Below are positions 5,074-5,186 of a stretch of DNA of 5,186 bases, piece after piece. Made by a program: the position numbers and the translations under genes. Numbering within the stretch: the first letter of the stretch is position 1; the number at the start of each line of letters is the position of its first letter. This DNA comes from Bauldia sp. GTDB taxonomy: Bacteria > Pseudomonadota > Alphaproteobacteria > Rhizobiales > Kaistiaceae. The stretch covers positions 1 to 5,186 of the forward strand of contig JAGRKY010000470.1 in the NCBI GenBank assembly GCA_020442095.1, read 5' to 3'. The notes under the pieces are model-generated. The model was not told the origin of the DNA and searched no databases. It saw only the letters and a program-made list of their open reading frames with translations.

Positions 5074-5186
5074 GGGGGCGGACGCCGCGATCGGGGCATA
5101 CGCTGCACAAATCCCAATCAGCAGTCGCATATATAACAAATTTGGAGTGACAATGATATTTCACAAGTTACAATTCTAGTCCAGTG
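5074..5186. promoter_or_regulatory. AT-rich intergenic region after the operon, with a promoter candidate at 5147-5174
   Basis: After the stop codon the sequence turns AT-rich from about 5105 and holds no gene start in view. GTGACA (5147-5152) and TACAAT (5169-5174), 16 bases apart, make a reasonable sigma-70 promoter for a rightward gene beyond the edge. GTGA and TCAC (5147-5150, 5161-5164) form a short inverted repeat over its spacer, and ATAACAAATTT (5133-5143) repeats exactly the 11 bases at 1802-1812 in the divergent control region. No intrinsic terminator for the operon was found; GCGG-ACG-CCGC (5078-5088) is too small and lacks a T-tract. Confidence 0.45.

Noticed and set aside
5147..5164. 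CRP-like site GTGA...TCAC
   Set aside because: The spacer is 10 bases rather than the 6 of TGTGA-N6-TCACA and the arms are only four bases; noted within the regulatory region but not called as a CRP site.
1..5186. tRNA, rRNA, CRISPR array or insertion-sequence ends
   Set aside because: No cloverleaf-like segment, regularly spaced repeats, transposase motifs or long terminal inverted repeats were seen by eye on either strand.

Overview
The window is GC-rich with strong third-position GC bias, short intergenic gaps, GTG starts and good GGAGG-type ribosome binding sites. This fits an alphaproteobacterium, most likely of the Rhizobium/Sinorhizobium/Agrobacterium type. The gene content (sugar-phosphate isomerase, GlpA-like dehydrogenase, class III aminotransferase, oxidoreductases) is typical of accessory catabolic regions on rhizobial replicons. 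The lineage is an inference; there is no rRNA or other marker gene here.

Left part (1-1721, all minus strand): the first codons of a gene that runs off the left edge (1-70, perhaps a 2-hydroxyacid dehydrogenase); a decayed C-terminal piece of a short-chain dehydrogenase/reductase (259-405); and an intact PLP-dependent class III aminotransferase of the glutamate-1-semialdehyde aminomutase type (498-1721).

Middle (1722-1919): a divergent, AT-rich control region of about 200 bp. It holds a perfect 7-bp inverted repeat and a 14-of-17 direct repeat spaced exactly 32 bp, a good candidate operator for a regulator encoded outside the window.

Right part (1920-5073, plus strand): a three-gene operon. 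It encodes an RpiB/LacAB-fold sugar-phosphate isomerase of the EryI/DerI-like type (Ser in place of the usual catalytic His), a GlpA-like FAD dehydrogenase with a C-terminal BFD-type [2Fe-2S] domain, and a translationally coupled second FAD oxidoreductase with a degenerate NAD-binding motif and an extra C-terminal domain. The simplest reading is a two-subunit flavin/iron-sulfur dehydrogenase that oxidises a phosphorylated polyol (a glycerol-3-phosphate or tetritol-phosphate analogue) to a ketose phosphate, followed by aldose-ketose isomerisation by the RpiB-like enzyme. No kinase, transporter or regulator for such a pathway is in view.

The window ends in another AT-rich intergenic stretch (5074-5186). 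It has a plausible promoter for a rightward gene beyond the edge and carries TTGTTA/TTGTGA elements like those in the divergent control region, hinting at shared regulation.
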